64,000 bases of DNA from Bimuria novae-zelandiae CBS 107.79. Taxonomy: Eukaryota; Ascomycota; Dothideomycetes; Pleosporales; Didymosphaeriaceae. The stretch covers positions 62,001-126,000 of the forward strand of contig ML976761.1 of the NCBI GenBank assembly GCA_010015655.1. Direction: 5' to 3'. The position numbers and the translations under genes were made by a program. Each line of letters begins with the position of its first letter. Positions within the stretch are counted from its first letter, which is position 1. Below the pieces are notes generated by a model. It searched no databases. It saw nothing but the letters and a program-made list of their open reading frames with translations, and was not told where the DNA came from. Positions 37,060-49,844 of this stretch are shown here, piece by piece.

Positions 37060-40000
37060 AGCGTATAATAAGAAGTAAGATAGCGCGCAATAACGCATAA
37101 CTAACTATTATAAAGTAATAAGTAACGCCAGCTCCATCATAAACTAACTAATATAACGTATTAACGTACGACTAATACGTACCGCTTATAAGCATTTTAG
37201 TAAAGACCCTAGCAGAGCAGACAAACATTAAGGACTAGGTAGATAAGATTAAACTATTAAATAATACACTAAAGAAGAAACTTAACTCGTACGTAACTAA
37301 CTTAATTATAAAACTTCGCGCGTTAAGCGCAACAGGCGTATAAACCCTTAAGAACTTCTAAGATAATTTTATAAAGTAGAAGCTTATATACTTTAAAGAT
37401 CTTAGCTAATCCTTTCTACAAGAACTAATTGCTACCTTGCAGAACAAGGGGATTAGTTTTAAGAAGGATAAAATAAAGGCTACTACGCTATACAGACTTG
37501 TAAAAGGAGAATACACTTTTAACGTCCTATTACAGTACTATACAGAATCACCATCACTAGCGCCAGTTCTAACGCCGTAGATTATGTCCCCGTACGAATC
37601 ACCCGCAGACTCGATACTTCCTCCGTAACCAGTACAACCACCTTATGCCAGCCTATCACACAAGAGCACGACCGGGTAGCTACATATTCCTATAGTTACA
37701 GCTCCGCATAAGATCCCTTAAAGCCTGTACCCACCGCACACGATCCAATCGCCGTACAATCCATACCAACTTCCACCTATACGAGAGATTGCAGCGGAGA
37801 ATCTTGCGCCTAAGAAGGTCGTACAATTCTAGAAGGCCTGGAAGAAGGAAAACAACTACACAGGGCAATCGTACGATATCCTAGCTGATAAGGCGATAGT
37901 ATTTATTAAGCTTTGCCAACGCCTTGTTATCTATGAGGCCTCGTACGCAAGCATTTTTCCTGATATCCTTAAAGGGCGTGCGCACATGTTCTACCTTCAC
38001 AATATTGGCCCAGGACGAACATGGAAGTTACTGTACGAGCAGCTCAGCAATCACTTTAATACTAACGTGAACCACAACTAGTATTAGACAGATTAGACAA
38101 CAATAAGCTTCTCACAAATTAGACAGGAGAACTCTACAAAAACCCCGTATAAAGCTCTAGAAGTAATAATTAATAAACTTACTTTTGCATAGAGAGCCCT
38201 TAGCCTATAATTCTAAGGCAAGATACCTTTTTATACTACTATTATATAAGCATGTTAAGGATAGCCTAAGCTAAAATAGGCTATATTCTTAATTAAGCCT
38301 ACGTGCGAGGCATTATTTAGCGATCTCTATATAGCACTCTAAGTCTTTATTAACTAATAGAATAATACGTTTATAAGCGAATCCTAGGATACGTACTATA
38401 CTAATAGGCGATATAGCTTATCACGTACGCGAGGCTATTACCAACGTAAAAGAAGCCCTAGGGGACATAAAGGATTATTTAGATTATAGTCTTTCGCACG
38501 ACTAAAGTGATGCTTTGTCTATTATAAGGAAAGATGTTAGTCTATAAATTATCCTCGCATAGATTAATCCCGTGCAAAACACTAGTATATCTCCTTATAT
38601 AAAGAATTCTATAATAAAACACTAACGCGCAAGGAGGTAAGCGCGTATATTTAAGAATTTAAAGGTAAACTAGAGTAGGAGGAAGAGGAGTCGTATAATA
38701 ATAATAACTTAGATAAAAAGAAAGGTAAAGAGATTATTAACTATCTTATTATAGCCGTATTTCTCTATCGCGCGATAGCAGAGGACATCTATAGCCTAGA
38801 ACCTAAAGGATACGTAAAATAGTTTATCCTTAAGAATTAATATTGTATAGTACACTAAGGTAAACTATAGGACACCGGCGCGGCAAGGATTTCCACTATT
38901 AAAAAGTTATAACTTAAAGCCTACCTGCGAGAATTCCCTTATATAAAAGTAGACTAGACACTAAGTAAGGAGAGTATTAGCTTTAGAGGACAAGGATTAA
39001 TAGAATTAGTTAGTACTATACAGATTACTAATCTAGTTAGTAACGTGACGTACTATATCCTAAATACTCTAATACTATTCCTACTATCTCTTATAAATGC
39101 AGACTAAATAGGTGCGTACTTTAACAACGTGCAGAATATAATTATATAAAATAATAGTAATACTATTCCTGTCGTACGAAAATAGGGTTATCTATTCTTT
39201 AACGTATAAAAAGAGGAATTAATATCCTTCTTTACTAAACAGGAACTTTGATAGCTATATAGGAGATTTGGCCATCCTTGTATAAAATAACTTTACATAA
39301 TGCTTAAGCACGCCAGACATGACGTTAATCCCTCTATACTTAAGGAGATTAAGAAGTTCTACTATATATATTAGCTACACGATCCAGCCCTATAAAGATT
39401 TAAGTTTACTATTAAGGATAATTTGTACTTTAATTACGAGATAGTAATTAACGTTGTACAAATTAGTAACTAAGATACACTCTACGTAATTAACGCGGAT
39501 ATATTATTCTAAGTAGTAACCTTTTTAAAATTAATATCTATATAAGATACCTGGGACGCGCTATGCAAGTGTTAGATTAACACGTACTAAGGCCTACCTA
39601 ATTATATTATATATAACCTTGGTATAAACTTTACGTCTAAAGACTTCCGGAACCGCGCGAAGATTATAGGAGTAACGTGTTAATAGATGCTAGTTAAGGC
39701 TTACTAGGCTATAGGGAAGATTAAACGCGCGCACGCGCCATTATAACGCGCGTATAATATCCTCTATATAGAATTAGATAATTACATAAATAATAAGTTA
39801 GTGTTATACATAGCTATTAAAGCCCTCAACGATATAGCAGGACTAAATAGTCTTGTACCTACATTACTTGTGTTTAGAACGTACCTAAGAATTAACATGG
39901 ATTCTGCACTATCTCCTGACATTATTACGCGAGCTAATGCTATACAAAAGGCGATAAGGATACTTTAAAGCGAGAAGGTAAAAATTAATATTAATTATGT

Positions 40001-42100
40001 AATTAACACTTAGAATAGCCTAACCTTGCACGAAGTGCTAAATCTTCTACTTAGTTTAGAAGTAATAACATAGCGTGAGAAGAAAGGATGGCTTAGGCTA
40101 TATAAGATAAAAGGAATTAAAAATTAAGATATTATTATTAAGCTAGAGAATGGTCTAGTAAAATTCTAGGCTATATAAGTTAAGCTATATTACCGTGCAG
40201 AGAATAAGGAACAGTCTATATAAGACTTGCTAGACCTAGACGAACTAGCTCTTGTACGAAGGGATCCTCTATAAGTATAAAAGAGAGGTTAACTACGTAA
40301 GCAACTAGTGTTAACAGAGGAAGTAGCTCTATATAATCTACTAGTAAAAGACATAGTATTAGATTTATTGTATAAACTAGATCTAGAGCTAGCGCTATAA
40401 CTAATTAAGAGAAGACGTGGAAGACCGCGCAAGAATCCTATATAAGATATAATATTCCTTATCTAAAAAGAGAAGGATAACTATATATTAGTAATTAAAC
40501 TTCGCGTAGATAGTGTGATTACAACACCTAAGGAACTATTTAAAGAGTTAGACTATATAGAAATAGAGAGCCTAATTACAGGAGACACTTTTAAGGTGCT
40601 TACGTACAATCTATCTATTTACAAGGGACGAATATTTAACCTTCGCCTTGTACGCGAAATAAAAGGGAAATCAACATAGCCGTACGAAAAATCACGACTT
40701 GTTTTTGCAGGGCATTCAGATAAGGAAAAGAAGGAGATCCTCACACAGTCTCCTACAATTTAAAGAATGAGCCAGAGGCTAATCCTGGCTATTGGCCCAT
40801 CACTGATGGCTTCGTACGGTATGCACTGTGAGCTACGCGATATCACCCAGGCGTACGTACAGTCAACAGATAGACTCACACGAACGTTGTTCGCACGACC
40901 ACTAAGAAAACTCCGTGAGAGTTTTCCTCCGCGCACGATATTTAGAGTTATGCGGCCACTATACGGCGCAGCAGAATCTGGCCTGTATTAGTTCAAGACA
41001 TATTACAACCACCATAAGGACAAACTTCGCATGGAAACCTCCTCGTACAATCTATGCCTATTAATTACGCACGAAGGCATGACAACGTTTAGAATTATAA
41101 GGCTATAAATAAATAACACCCTTAGTATTATTATAACTAATTTTGCGTAACGTAAAGAAGAAGAGCTATAAAAGGCTAAGTTCCGCGCAAAGCCTAAGAT
41201 AATTTTATTATATAAATAGCCTGTAAAATTTAATAGAGGGAAGATCTAGCTTATACAAGACAACACTATAATCTTGTTAAATTAGAAGGGACAAGCTAGG
41301 AACCTCTATACGGTGGACCTAAACGTAGAGGGCGCCGCGTAGAAGTATATTAAATAGCGCGCACGAGGTGCCTATATCGCATTAGTATATTAACCTAAGG
41401 TAGCATTTAACTTATCTACTATTGCTTAAGCTATATTGCCGTCGCACGACAATATTAAGGCATTAAACGTACAAATTTAATAGCAAATTAATAACTAGAA
41501 TTAAGGACTATTATACGTACTACTTAATCTCTCTTGTACGAAGTTATTTATCTTTACTAATAAATTATTCGCGAATAATAAGGACCTAAGTTTATAGCTT
41601 AGCTTCCTTATTATTCTTAAGACTAAGCAGCGTACTGGGAACTTGTACGACTTTAAAATTATAGGTAATATTATACACTAGAACTCCTCTAAGTGTAAAC
41701 GCGTTACCCGCTCTGTACTAGCTAGTAAGCTATATAGGATAATAGGAGGATTTAACTACGCGATTACACTAAGCACGATAATTAACTAGATTACACGTAC
41801 GCTTAGAATACCTCTAGTACCTCTTATAATATACATGGATTTAAGATCTCTGTATAAATGTCTTGTAAAGCTTAGTATAATAAACGAGAAGAGGCTTATA
41901 ATTAATATTATATTAATTTAAGAATCGTACGAAAAGAGGGAAATCACAGAAATTAGGTGGATTAATAGTAAGGATAACCTAGTAGATACCTATATAAAAA
42001 AGGCGCTAAACTTTACGCTTAAAAAACTAATCTTATATAACTAACTAACTATAAGAGTCGAAGCGTTAGTTAATAGACTTAAGCCTGTACGAGAGGGGGA
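37060..42100 (+). pseudogene. Copia-B gag-pol, RIP-inactivated
   Basis: Gag covers about 37150-38650, with a well-preserved core (ILADKAIVFIKLCQRLVIYE, HNIGPGRTWKLLYEQ at 37880-38080) and a zinc knuckle near 38515-38570 (CFVYYKERC then SINYP; second Cys now Tyr). Integrase lies about 39200-39990. RT is at about 40690-41060, readable over MSQRLILAIGPSL and the RPLYGAAESGLY block (40767-40991). RNase H spans about 41540-42030 (FANNKDLSL). Stops at Gln/Trp codons prevent expression of a full polyprotein. Confidence 0.85.
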
Positions 42101-42193
42101 AAAGGGCGCTACAGAGTGAACGCTTTGTACGCGCAGGATAAAATAAGGTAAAAATTAGCAAGATCTATATAAAGAAAAAAGAAAAGTTGCTAG

Positions 42194-42425
42194 TATCTAA
42201 ATAGTAGTAGTCACGTAGACTAGATACACACGAATCTCTGTGCGTAAGATCCGGAAGGGTACGGATCTCCGTGCACAGAGACTAGGAATATATTAACCCT
42301 TTCCTTCGTACAATAGACAGGGAGAAGCAATCAACACCAGTTCCCCCCCCCCCCCCCGTACGATGTTTACACCGTGCAAACCTTTCTGCCTCGTACGCAA
42401 TTGCTAGCAGAGAGTCCATTCAACA
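42194..42425 (+). repeat. Copia-B 3' LTR
   Basis: 232 bp, tatctaaat to ttcaaca. The 4-bp length difference from the left LTR lies mainly in the poly-C tract. Confidence 0.92.
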
Positions 42426-42988
42426 CCTTCTAACTTTAACACGTAATTTCTCCACAATAATAAATAGTAGCGCAATAAAAAAAGCTAGAATAATCTTAGC
42501 TATTAATATAATTTAATTATTTAAAAAAATAAGCTTGCGACGCATAAACTAACTTTATACTATACTATTTTCCTTTTTTTTATAGTAAAATAGCGGACGG
42601 GATGCTAGCAAAAGAATTTTAATTAAAATTATATATTTTAAACATACTTGAAAAGAGTGTTCTTATGAAGTATATCTTAGACCTAGATAATTAAGAATTT
42701 CTCCCTAACTTACAGATGTAGAAAATATAACTAACTACATTCTCGCGTCGCGCTCCACGCGAAGCGTTGGCAAGCTCTAGGCGCATCGCTTTGTAAAACG
42801 CACCCTAGAGCTAAAGACGCGTTTTTCACGTTCCTACAACTTCTAGAGGGCCCTATGCGAAGACCCGAAGCTTATCGAAGACTAGTTCTGGCTTATAACA
42901 AACATGAAAGCCAAGTATGGCATATAAGATAGCAACACATAGGACTTTAATAAAATAGGCTTTATAATAGGCATTATCTGCGGCTATA

Positions 42989-43448
42989 TGTTAGGTTCCG
43001 TCTAGGATAGCTGGTCCTAAACGGGCTATGGTTGGTTCTCGGGCAGGAGTACTGGTAGGACGGGAGAGGGTCGTAGTAATAGCTTGCGCTTGTCACTGGA
43101 GCGTTAGTATTAAAGGTGTGTACAGCATAATCAAATTAACAAGGTTGCTTATTCAGATCTAAACGATAGATTGATAAACAAGATTGAACACGAATATCCT
43201 GGGAGGGATATTCGAGCTCTCTATATACTACGTGAATCCTTTTCTGCCATCCTGCATCCTTTTACCATCCAACCCTTGGCGGGATGGTGCTGCTATCCGG
43301 GATGTTACTGCCATCCTGTTCTTGGCAGGATGGTTCCTCTTGGCAGGATGGTAGGTCACGTGATCTTGGTAGTGCAGTCCCACCGATGGTTACCCCGTGG
43401 CTGCCTATTGTTGGTCCTTGACACTTGTAGGTCGCTTGGATCCTAACA
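42989..43448 (-). repeat. Gypsy-2 left (3') LTR
   Basis: 460 bp, tgttaggttccg to ggatcctaaca. It includes repeated ggcaggatgg / ccatcctg motifs (43250-43350) able to pair with one another, and a TATA-like tctctatatactac. Confidence 0.95.
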
Positions 43449-43576
43449 TCACCTCCCCTCCTTCTAGATATCGTCTCGATATCCTTGCGCCTTGCCGTGT
43501 GGCTGCATAAGCGGTCGTTCCATATAGGTATGTCGTAGGTCCCAGTTATTTCTGAAACCTGATTGCCTTCCTGACC

Positions 43577-44194
43577 ATGCCTAAGGATCCTAAGCCCCGC
43601 AAAGCGCGTGCGCCTCGCAAGAAGACTTTGACCTAAGAGTGACACGATCGAGCGGTCCGTATTCGTGCGGCGTTAAAGGAGATGGTGTTTTATTGCGAAA
43701 GGTGTACAAAGAAAAACTTGCGGTGTTTCATGGATACCGCATCCGGTAGTTGCGCTAGCTATATCGCTGCCCACGCGGAGTGCGAGTTGTATGTTCCTAA
43801 AGAAGAATGGGAAAAGGTAAAGCAGGAGAAGCGTGCGAAGCGTCTAGAGCTATTGCGCATAGAGGAGTTAATTGCGCGAGCCTAAGCAGATGCTGCGCGT
43901 GTAAGGCGAGAGTTGGCCAAGGTAGAAAGTCGTAAGCAGGAGTTTGCTCGTCGTGATTTGGCGATAGCGAAGGTCACACGAAGCCCTAGGGCGGATAGCT
44001 CGAGTACGGCCGTTCCGTCCAAAGACATCGATCCTTTCGCTGATCCAGGCTGGTCACAGGCCAACAATCTTCCTCTCGATCCGTCAATGGATCTTCTTCT
44101 TAACGAGTTCTTATCTGGTTCTCCTCTGATTGTTTCTGGTTCCTTCTCGTGGTCTAACGATAGTATTGTGCTAATATTTAGCGATAGTTGTTAA
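43577..44194 (+). pseudogene. Antisense accessory ORF of Gypsy-2, Zn2Cys6-like (near intact)
   Basis: A 205-codon frame opposite to pol, ATG 43577 to TAA 44192-44194, with only three internal stops (codons 20, 22 and 103), each one RIP step from Gln or Trp. It has a basic N-terminus (KPRKARAPRKK). Cys 40, 43, 50, 59 and 69 with Tyr 62 in the fifth place give C-x2-C-x6-C-x8-C-x2-Y-x6-C, the Gal4-type pattern with one Cys-to-Tyr change. A charged coiled-coil-like stretch (about 75-130, EEWEKVKQEKRAKRLELLR) and an acidic/Ser-rich tail (FADPGWSQANN) follow. The layout resembles a small DNA-binding regulator, but that is inference; no homolog is named. Confidence 0.8.
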
Positions 44195-44279
44195 GGTTTG
44201 CTTCTAGTTCCTATGTGTCTTCTAAGTATAGATATCCTTTCTACTTAATTAAGTAGGTTCGTGGCTAATCCGTGTGTCG

Positions 44280-47200
44280 TAGTATCTTCTCGACTTCGAA
44301 TTCGGTTTCCTCTTCTGGCTGGTGATAGAAGGTGGTTTCGACTAGTGTTTTAGGGTCTGCTAGTTCTAATCGATCTATATAGAATACTAGGTGTATTTTG
44401 GCGTCTGGTGGTAGTTCTAATTAGTAGTTAACCGGTGATACTTGTTTAGAAATAAAAAATGGTCTAACCTTAACATAATCTAGTTTCTTATACTTCTTCT
44501 TCTAAGTTTAAAGATTTTTCGTAAGCAGGTATGCTTTATCCCCCTTCTTTAGCTAAGGTGCCGTTTTTCTTTTTTAGTTTGTGTAGGAAATGCTTTGCTG
44601 TTAAGCTTTCTCAAGGTTCTCTTAGAGTTGTTAATGTATTTCTTTTATTTTTGTAGCCGTGTTAATAGCTTCTTCCGTTCTAATAGTAGTAGGAAATGTC
44701 TAATTAAAGAGATGTGAATGTCTTCCGTAGTTTGCATAGAATGGTGTATATCTAGTTACTGCTAATATCTTGTTGTTATATACTAATTATGCTATTAGTA
44801 ATAGGAAAATCTAATTATTCTTCTGGTTGTTGCAGTAGATGCGTAGGTACGTTTCCATTATTTAATTCGTACGTTCTGTTTGTCCGTTTGTCTATAGGTG
44901 GTAGGCTGTTAATAGTTTTCGTTTCGTTCTAATAAGTGCCATAAGTGTTGTCTAGTAGTTTAAAGTAAAGAGTTTGTCTCTATCGCTAATAATTATCTTG
45001 GGGATGCCATGATGTCGTATAAGTCAATCTAGGATAAGGAACGCTAGTTCCGTTGCTATTATTATCTTTTTGCATAGTAATAATTCTACGTATTTAGTAA
45101 ATCTGCATACGATTACCAGTACTGCGTCGTAACTTACTCTGTTTGTGGGATCTTTTGACTTTGGCAATCCTGTGACAAAGTCTATTGCGATGTCTTCCCA
45201 TAGTGCTATAGGTATCTGGATGGCTTGCATTTCTCCATACTTAAGATGTGTTACGTGTTTATTACGCTGGCATTCTGCGTATTTACGTATATAGGTTGCT
45301 ACTGCTTCCTTAATTCCTTTAAAGCTATAGTTTCTTTAGATTAGTTCTATTATCTTCTTGATTCCAGGGTGTCCGTATACAGGGTCGTCGTGGTATTATT
45401 GTATAACCTCTGTCTGTTGTTCCTTTGGTACTTCTCGTGTGAGTATAAGGAGTTAATTAAGTTCTGTCGTAGGTTCTAAAGAACTATCGGGATTTTTCTT
45501 TAGTATAGCGGAGTAGGTTTTAACCTTTTCTCCGTTATTATTTATTCTGCTAAGAGTATCTGCTCGTCCGTTTTCCTTGCCTGGGGTATATATAATTTTA
45601 AATTTATATTGTCCTAGCGTTTCTAACTATCTTGCTTATCGTTGGGTTAGTTCCTTCGTGGTTGTAAAGCGTGTAAGGTTCTTGTGGTCTGTAAAGATCG
45701 TAAGTTCCGAGTAACTATGTGTATAGATTCTTTAGTATTTAATAGCTTTTATAATCGCGAGTAGTTCTTTGTCGTATACTTCGTATTATAATTCTTTGGG
45801 TGTAAACTTGTGTGCGTAGTATGTAATTAGGTGCTATTTACTATTTTTCTCTTATTTCGCGCATGCTCCGACTGCTAAGTCGCTTACGTCTGTTTTAATA
45901 CACAGGGGTTTGTTGTCCTAGAAGTGTATAAGAACTAGTGGCGTAATATATGCTTTCTATAGTGTTTAGAATACTTGCTCGCATTCTTTTATCTAGTTAA
46001 AAGGTTTATCTTTCTTTGTGAGGTTCGTAAGTGGTAGCGTAATTCTAGAGTAGTCTGTAATAAACTGTCTGTTAAATCTAGTAAATCTAAGGAAGGCTCG
46101 TACTTCCTTAAGGTTAGTAGGTAATTTCTACTTCTTTACTTCCTTAATTTTTAAAGGGCTTACTTAGATACCTTTGGTATTAATAACATGTCCTAAAAAC
46201 TCTAGTTCTGTAACATAGAATTTGCATTTCTTAAGTTTTAATTATAGGTTAGCGCTGTCTAGTGCCTGTAGTACTATTTATACGTGTTATATATAATCCT
46301 TCTCTTGTTTAGAGAATATCAGGATGTCGTTAAGATAGGCAACTATAAATATGTTAAGGTAGTTCCTTAGTATATTATTAATTATTACTTAGAACGTTGC
46401 TGGTGCGTTCGTAAGTCTAAAAGGCATAACTTGGTACTTAAACAGTCTATATCTGGTTTAAAAGGCTGTCTTTCACTCATCACCTGCTACTATTCGTATG
46501 AGGTAGTATCCGTCTCGTAGGTCGAATTGTGTGAATATCTTGGCTCGTCCTAGCCTGTCTCGAGATTCTTGTATGTTTGGTAGTAGGTATCTGTTCTTAA
46601 TCGTTATGTTATTTAGCCTTTTATAGTTAATGCATAGACGTTGTGTTCTATCCTTCTTTATAACGAATATTAGGGGTAATGCTACTGGCGATTCTGACTT
46701 GCGTATCTATTGCCTTTTAAGGGCTTTCTTTAAGAATTCGCGGGTCTATTAGAGTTCTTTTACGCTTTATCTATATAGTGGTCTAAAGGGTGGCGTCTTT
46801 CCCTCTTCGAGAATAATGCGATGGTCTTAGTATATATACTTAGGAAGGGCGTTGGCTCCTTTCTCTTCCCGAAATAAATAACTCTATTCCTTATATTTAT
46901 TAGGAATATTAAGAGGTGTGCTATTCTCTTCGTGCTTGCGCTTTATAACCTAGTAGTTCCTGTTAGCGTCTGCCAAGTTGGTTTCGTGTTTATTAACTTC
47001 TAGTCGCGAGATTATGTTATTAATAGCTCTCTTATCTACTATTATGCTCTGTTAATGCGTAGGCTTTACTTATAATGCATAGTTATAGCGCTTAAAGGAT
47101 AGCTCTTTCTTTTTTTTAGTTAACTATAGGGTTGTGCTTCCTTAACTAGGGTAATTTTAAAATCACGTCGTGATTGGCTTCTTTAATAATGTTAAGGGTA

Positions 47201-49337
47201 ATTAATTCCTGGTGTCCATGGATTATAAGGGTGGTTTTAACCTCGTATTTAATAGTTACTTTACCGGGCATTAGTTATCCATTCACGACATAAATAGCAT
47301 AGGGTATGGCCTTCTTGCGCTTATAGAGTCCCGCTCTATCGAGTGCTTTTCTTAACATATAGCTTTCCTATGCTCCTGAGTCTAGCATGGCTTTTATCTA
47401 TGTTTCTTTAAGCTATACTAGTAGCTTGATTAATACCTAACTATTCGTGGCATTTAGTTCCTTGAAGGCGTTTTCTCGCCTAAGCCTAGGTTTAAAAAAG
47501 ACATTTTCTTTATAACTAGCTTTATAGGTTTAAGGTGTCCTTCCTTCCTTTTCCTTCAAGGTTATTACTAGACCTCTTCTAGGATAGCTTCACCGTCTTC
47601 TTCCTTTATTACCGTTTTAATCCTAAGGGTTGTGGTCCCTTTTAGTACGCGATTAAACCCATGCTTATCCTTTTACTCCTTATGTTCCTCGCAGTTAGGG
47701 TGTAAGCATATTTGCCATTTATCTAACGCGCATTTTCTATTAACTAGTAGCAATAGCGCTTAGTTTAGTGCTTAGTTAAGGTGTAGAAAGTATCGCGTTT
47801 TACGTTTATCTTAGAGGTGAACGTTACAATAGTTAATAGGGTAGTTAAACCACTCCCATCTGCATTGTTAGTATATTCGGGGAAAGTAGCTGTATTCCTT
47901 AGCTTAGTAATAAATAGTACATTAATCTTCTCTATAGAGGGTCTATTATATAGTCTCATGCGTAGGGTTGCGGTAGTCTAGGTCGTACTGTGGTTTGTAG
48001 TTCAGGCTTTTATTTAGGTACTTCTTCTTAGGGTCTTCGTGGGCGTAATAGTAGTCCGCCATTTCTCGTGCTGCTTTACTAACCAGGTTAGGTTAATAAG
48101 TATAAAAAAATGCTTCTGCGTAGTCTTGTTATTCTATTACCGTAAACCCGAAGTCTCCTTCTCGAGGTTAGTGTTTTTCTAAGAAGTTAAAAACGTTCGT
48201 TGTCTTATTAGTAACTAGCTTATTCTAGCTAGGGTAAGGTATAGGAGATCGAGGCATCGGTTCCTTCTCCTTTTTATTTTTATTCGAACTTTCGTTTACA
48301 TCCTCGTAGAGTCGTGAGTTAGGCGATTCTAATTACTCTAAGTCTTTATCTTAGATATTAAGTTACTTAATAGCGTCTATTACTTACTATTCCTCGTCGG
48401 TTGCGTCTGCATCTGCGACGAATAGTACGTTTAACTATCTAATAACCTTATTCTTAGATCTGCAGTTCCTGGCGATGTGGCCTAGTTTACTATATATAAA
48501 ACATAGGCGCGTCCTAGTTCCCTTACGTTAGGTTCTATCTAGGTTGCGCTAGTTAGGCTTTTAGAGGCCTATAGCCTTTCCTGTTCCCTTTTCTAGGTTA
48601 TTAAACTAGATATCTTTTATAGGTTAGGGTCTGTAATAGTTGCGTTGCTAGCGTCGAGGTATTTTCGGCGGCGCCCTGTAGACTATAGGTGCCTATTATT
48701 TAAAACTAACGTTCTTTAGATTCTTGCGTAGTTCTTCTTGCAATGCGAACCATTCCCTATTAATGTAGATAGTCTCTTTATATAGTTCTTCTAAGGTCTC
48801 TATCTTTATACTACTACGCAGGAGTTCCTCGCGCATATTACGTTTAAAGCCTTATTTATACATTATCTTAAGAGATTTATCCTCCTAGTTAAGTTACACG
48901 GCGTACTTGCGGAATTTAGCTACATACTTAGCTACAGATTATTACTGTTAGATTGTCTAAATCGCACGCTTAGCGATAGCGGTTTTATTAGTAATTCTAA
49001 ACATTTATTAGAGGCATTTCTTAAAGTTAGCGTAGTCCTTAATAATGTTAATAGCATCTTCGTTGCTATTAATGTAGTCTTTATCCTCGTTGTCGTAATC
49101 CATGTCTAGGTATTTAACTAAGTAAGGATAGATCTATTCTTTAGCGCTTCCTCGCATGTAAGTCGCTGCGAAGATAACCTTCCTTTTGTCTTTAAGGTCT
49201 TAGTTTTAGTTAAAGAAGTAGAGGTCTAGTTACAATAGCTAGGTATTAAGGAGGGTACGATTGCTATTATACAAATCGGGTTTATATGCCTTGTTCTTGC
49301 CATCCCCCATAGGGGTGACATAGTTGTCCGAAGCCAT
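44280..49337 (-). pseudogene. Gypsy-2 gag-pol, RIP-inactivated
   Basis: Starts at ATG 49337 (MASDNYVTPMGDGKNKAYKP) with an early Trp-to-stop. The zinc knuckle CFIYSKLGHIARNC is at about 48500-48455 (second Cys to Tyr) and protease AMLDSGA near 47392-47370. RT spans about 46900-46250 with VAYLNDILIFS (Asp to Asn) near 46350-46315. RNase H follows, then integrase about 45300-44880 (IALWEDIAIDFVTGLPKS at 45215-45160). The C-terminal segment before the chromodomain (VSPVNY, LELPPDAKIH...YIDRLE) lies at 44445-44350. Several stops and changed catalytic residues mark it as dead. Confidence 0.87.
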
Positions 49338-49384
49338 GGAAGAGTTAGGGGTCCTGTTAGTACTTATGTTAAGGGTGTTTAAAA

Positions 49385-49844
49385 TATTAGGTTCCGTCTA
49401 GGATAGCTAGTCCTAAACGGGCTATAGTTGGTTCTTGGGCAGGAGTACTAGTAGGACGAGAGAAGGTTATAGTAATAGCTTGCGCTTATCACTAGAGCGT
49501 TAGTATTAAAGGTGTGTATAGCATAATTAAATCAACAAGGTTGCTTATTTAGATCCAAACGATAGATTAATAAACAAGATTGAACACGAATATCCTAGGA
49601 GGGATATTCGAGCTCTCTATATACTACGTGAATCCTTTTCTGCCATCCTGCATCCTTTTACCATCCAACCCTTGGCGGGATGGTGCTGCCATCCGGGATG
49701 TTACTGCCATCCTGTTCTTGGCAGGATGGTTCCTCTTGGCAGGATGATAGGTCACGTGATCTCGGTAGTGCAGTCCCACTGATGGTTACCCCGCGGCTGC
49801 CCATCGTTGGTCCTTGACACTTGTAGGTCGCTCGGATCCTAACA
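49385..49844 (-). repeat. Gypsy-2 right (5') LTR
   Basis: 460 bp, tattaggttccg to ggatcctaaca, without indels relative to the left LTR. Confidence 0.95.

Larger units (their letters stand above)
36537..42425 (+). mobile_element. Copia-B: complete Ty1/Copia retrotransposon
   Basis: 5889 bp, LTRs 36537-36772 and 42194-42425, perfect TSD ccttc (36532-36536, 42426-42430). It lies 64 bp inside the left end of Pogo-1. It is related to Copia-A throughout gag and pol and has nearly the same last 35 bp before the 3' LTR. About 37480-38160 and 40680-41040 are almost free of RIP-type changes while the rest is heavily mutated. Confidence 0.94.
42989..49844 (-). mobile_element. Gypsy-2: complete Ty3/Gypsy retrotransposon with antisense ORF
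   Basis: 6856 bp, two 460-bp LTRs and a perfect TSD ctata (42984-42988, 49845-49849), inserted in the Pogo-1 transposase. Pol reads right to left. The polypurine tract (43449-43463 on the minus strand, aaggaggggaggtga) abuts the 3' LTR at 42989-43448. Roughly two dozen LTR differences seen by eye are all transitions, as RIP would leave. The antisense ORF region near the 3' LTR is much less mutated than pol. Confidence 0.95.

Noticed and set aside
43171..43645. ORFs across the Gypsy-2 3' LTR (43171-43446 plus, 43262-43645 minus)
   Set aside because: They lie in the LTR and leader with repeated motifs, and the right LTR shows no matching constraint.
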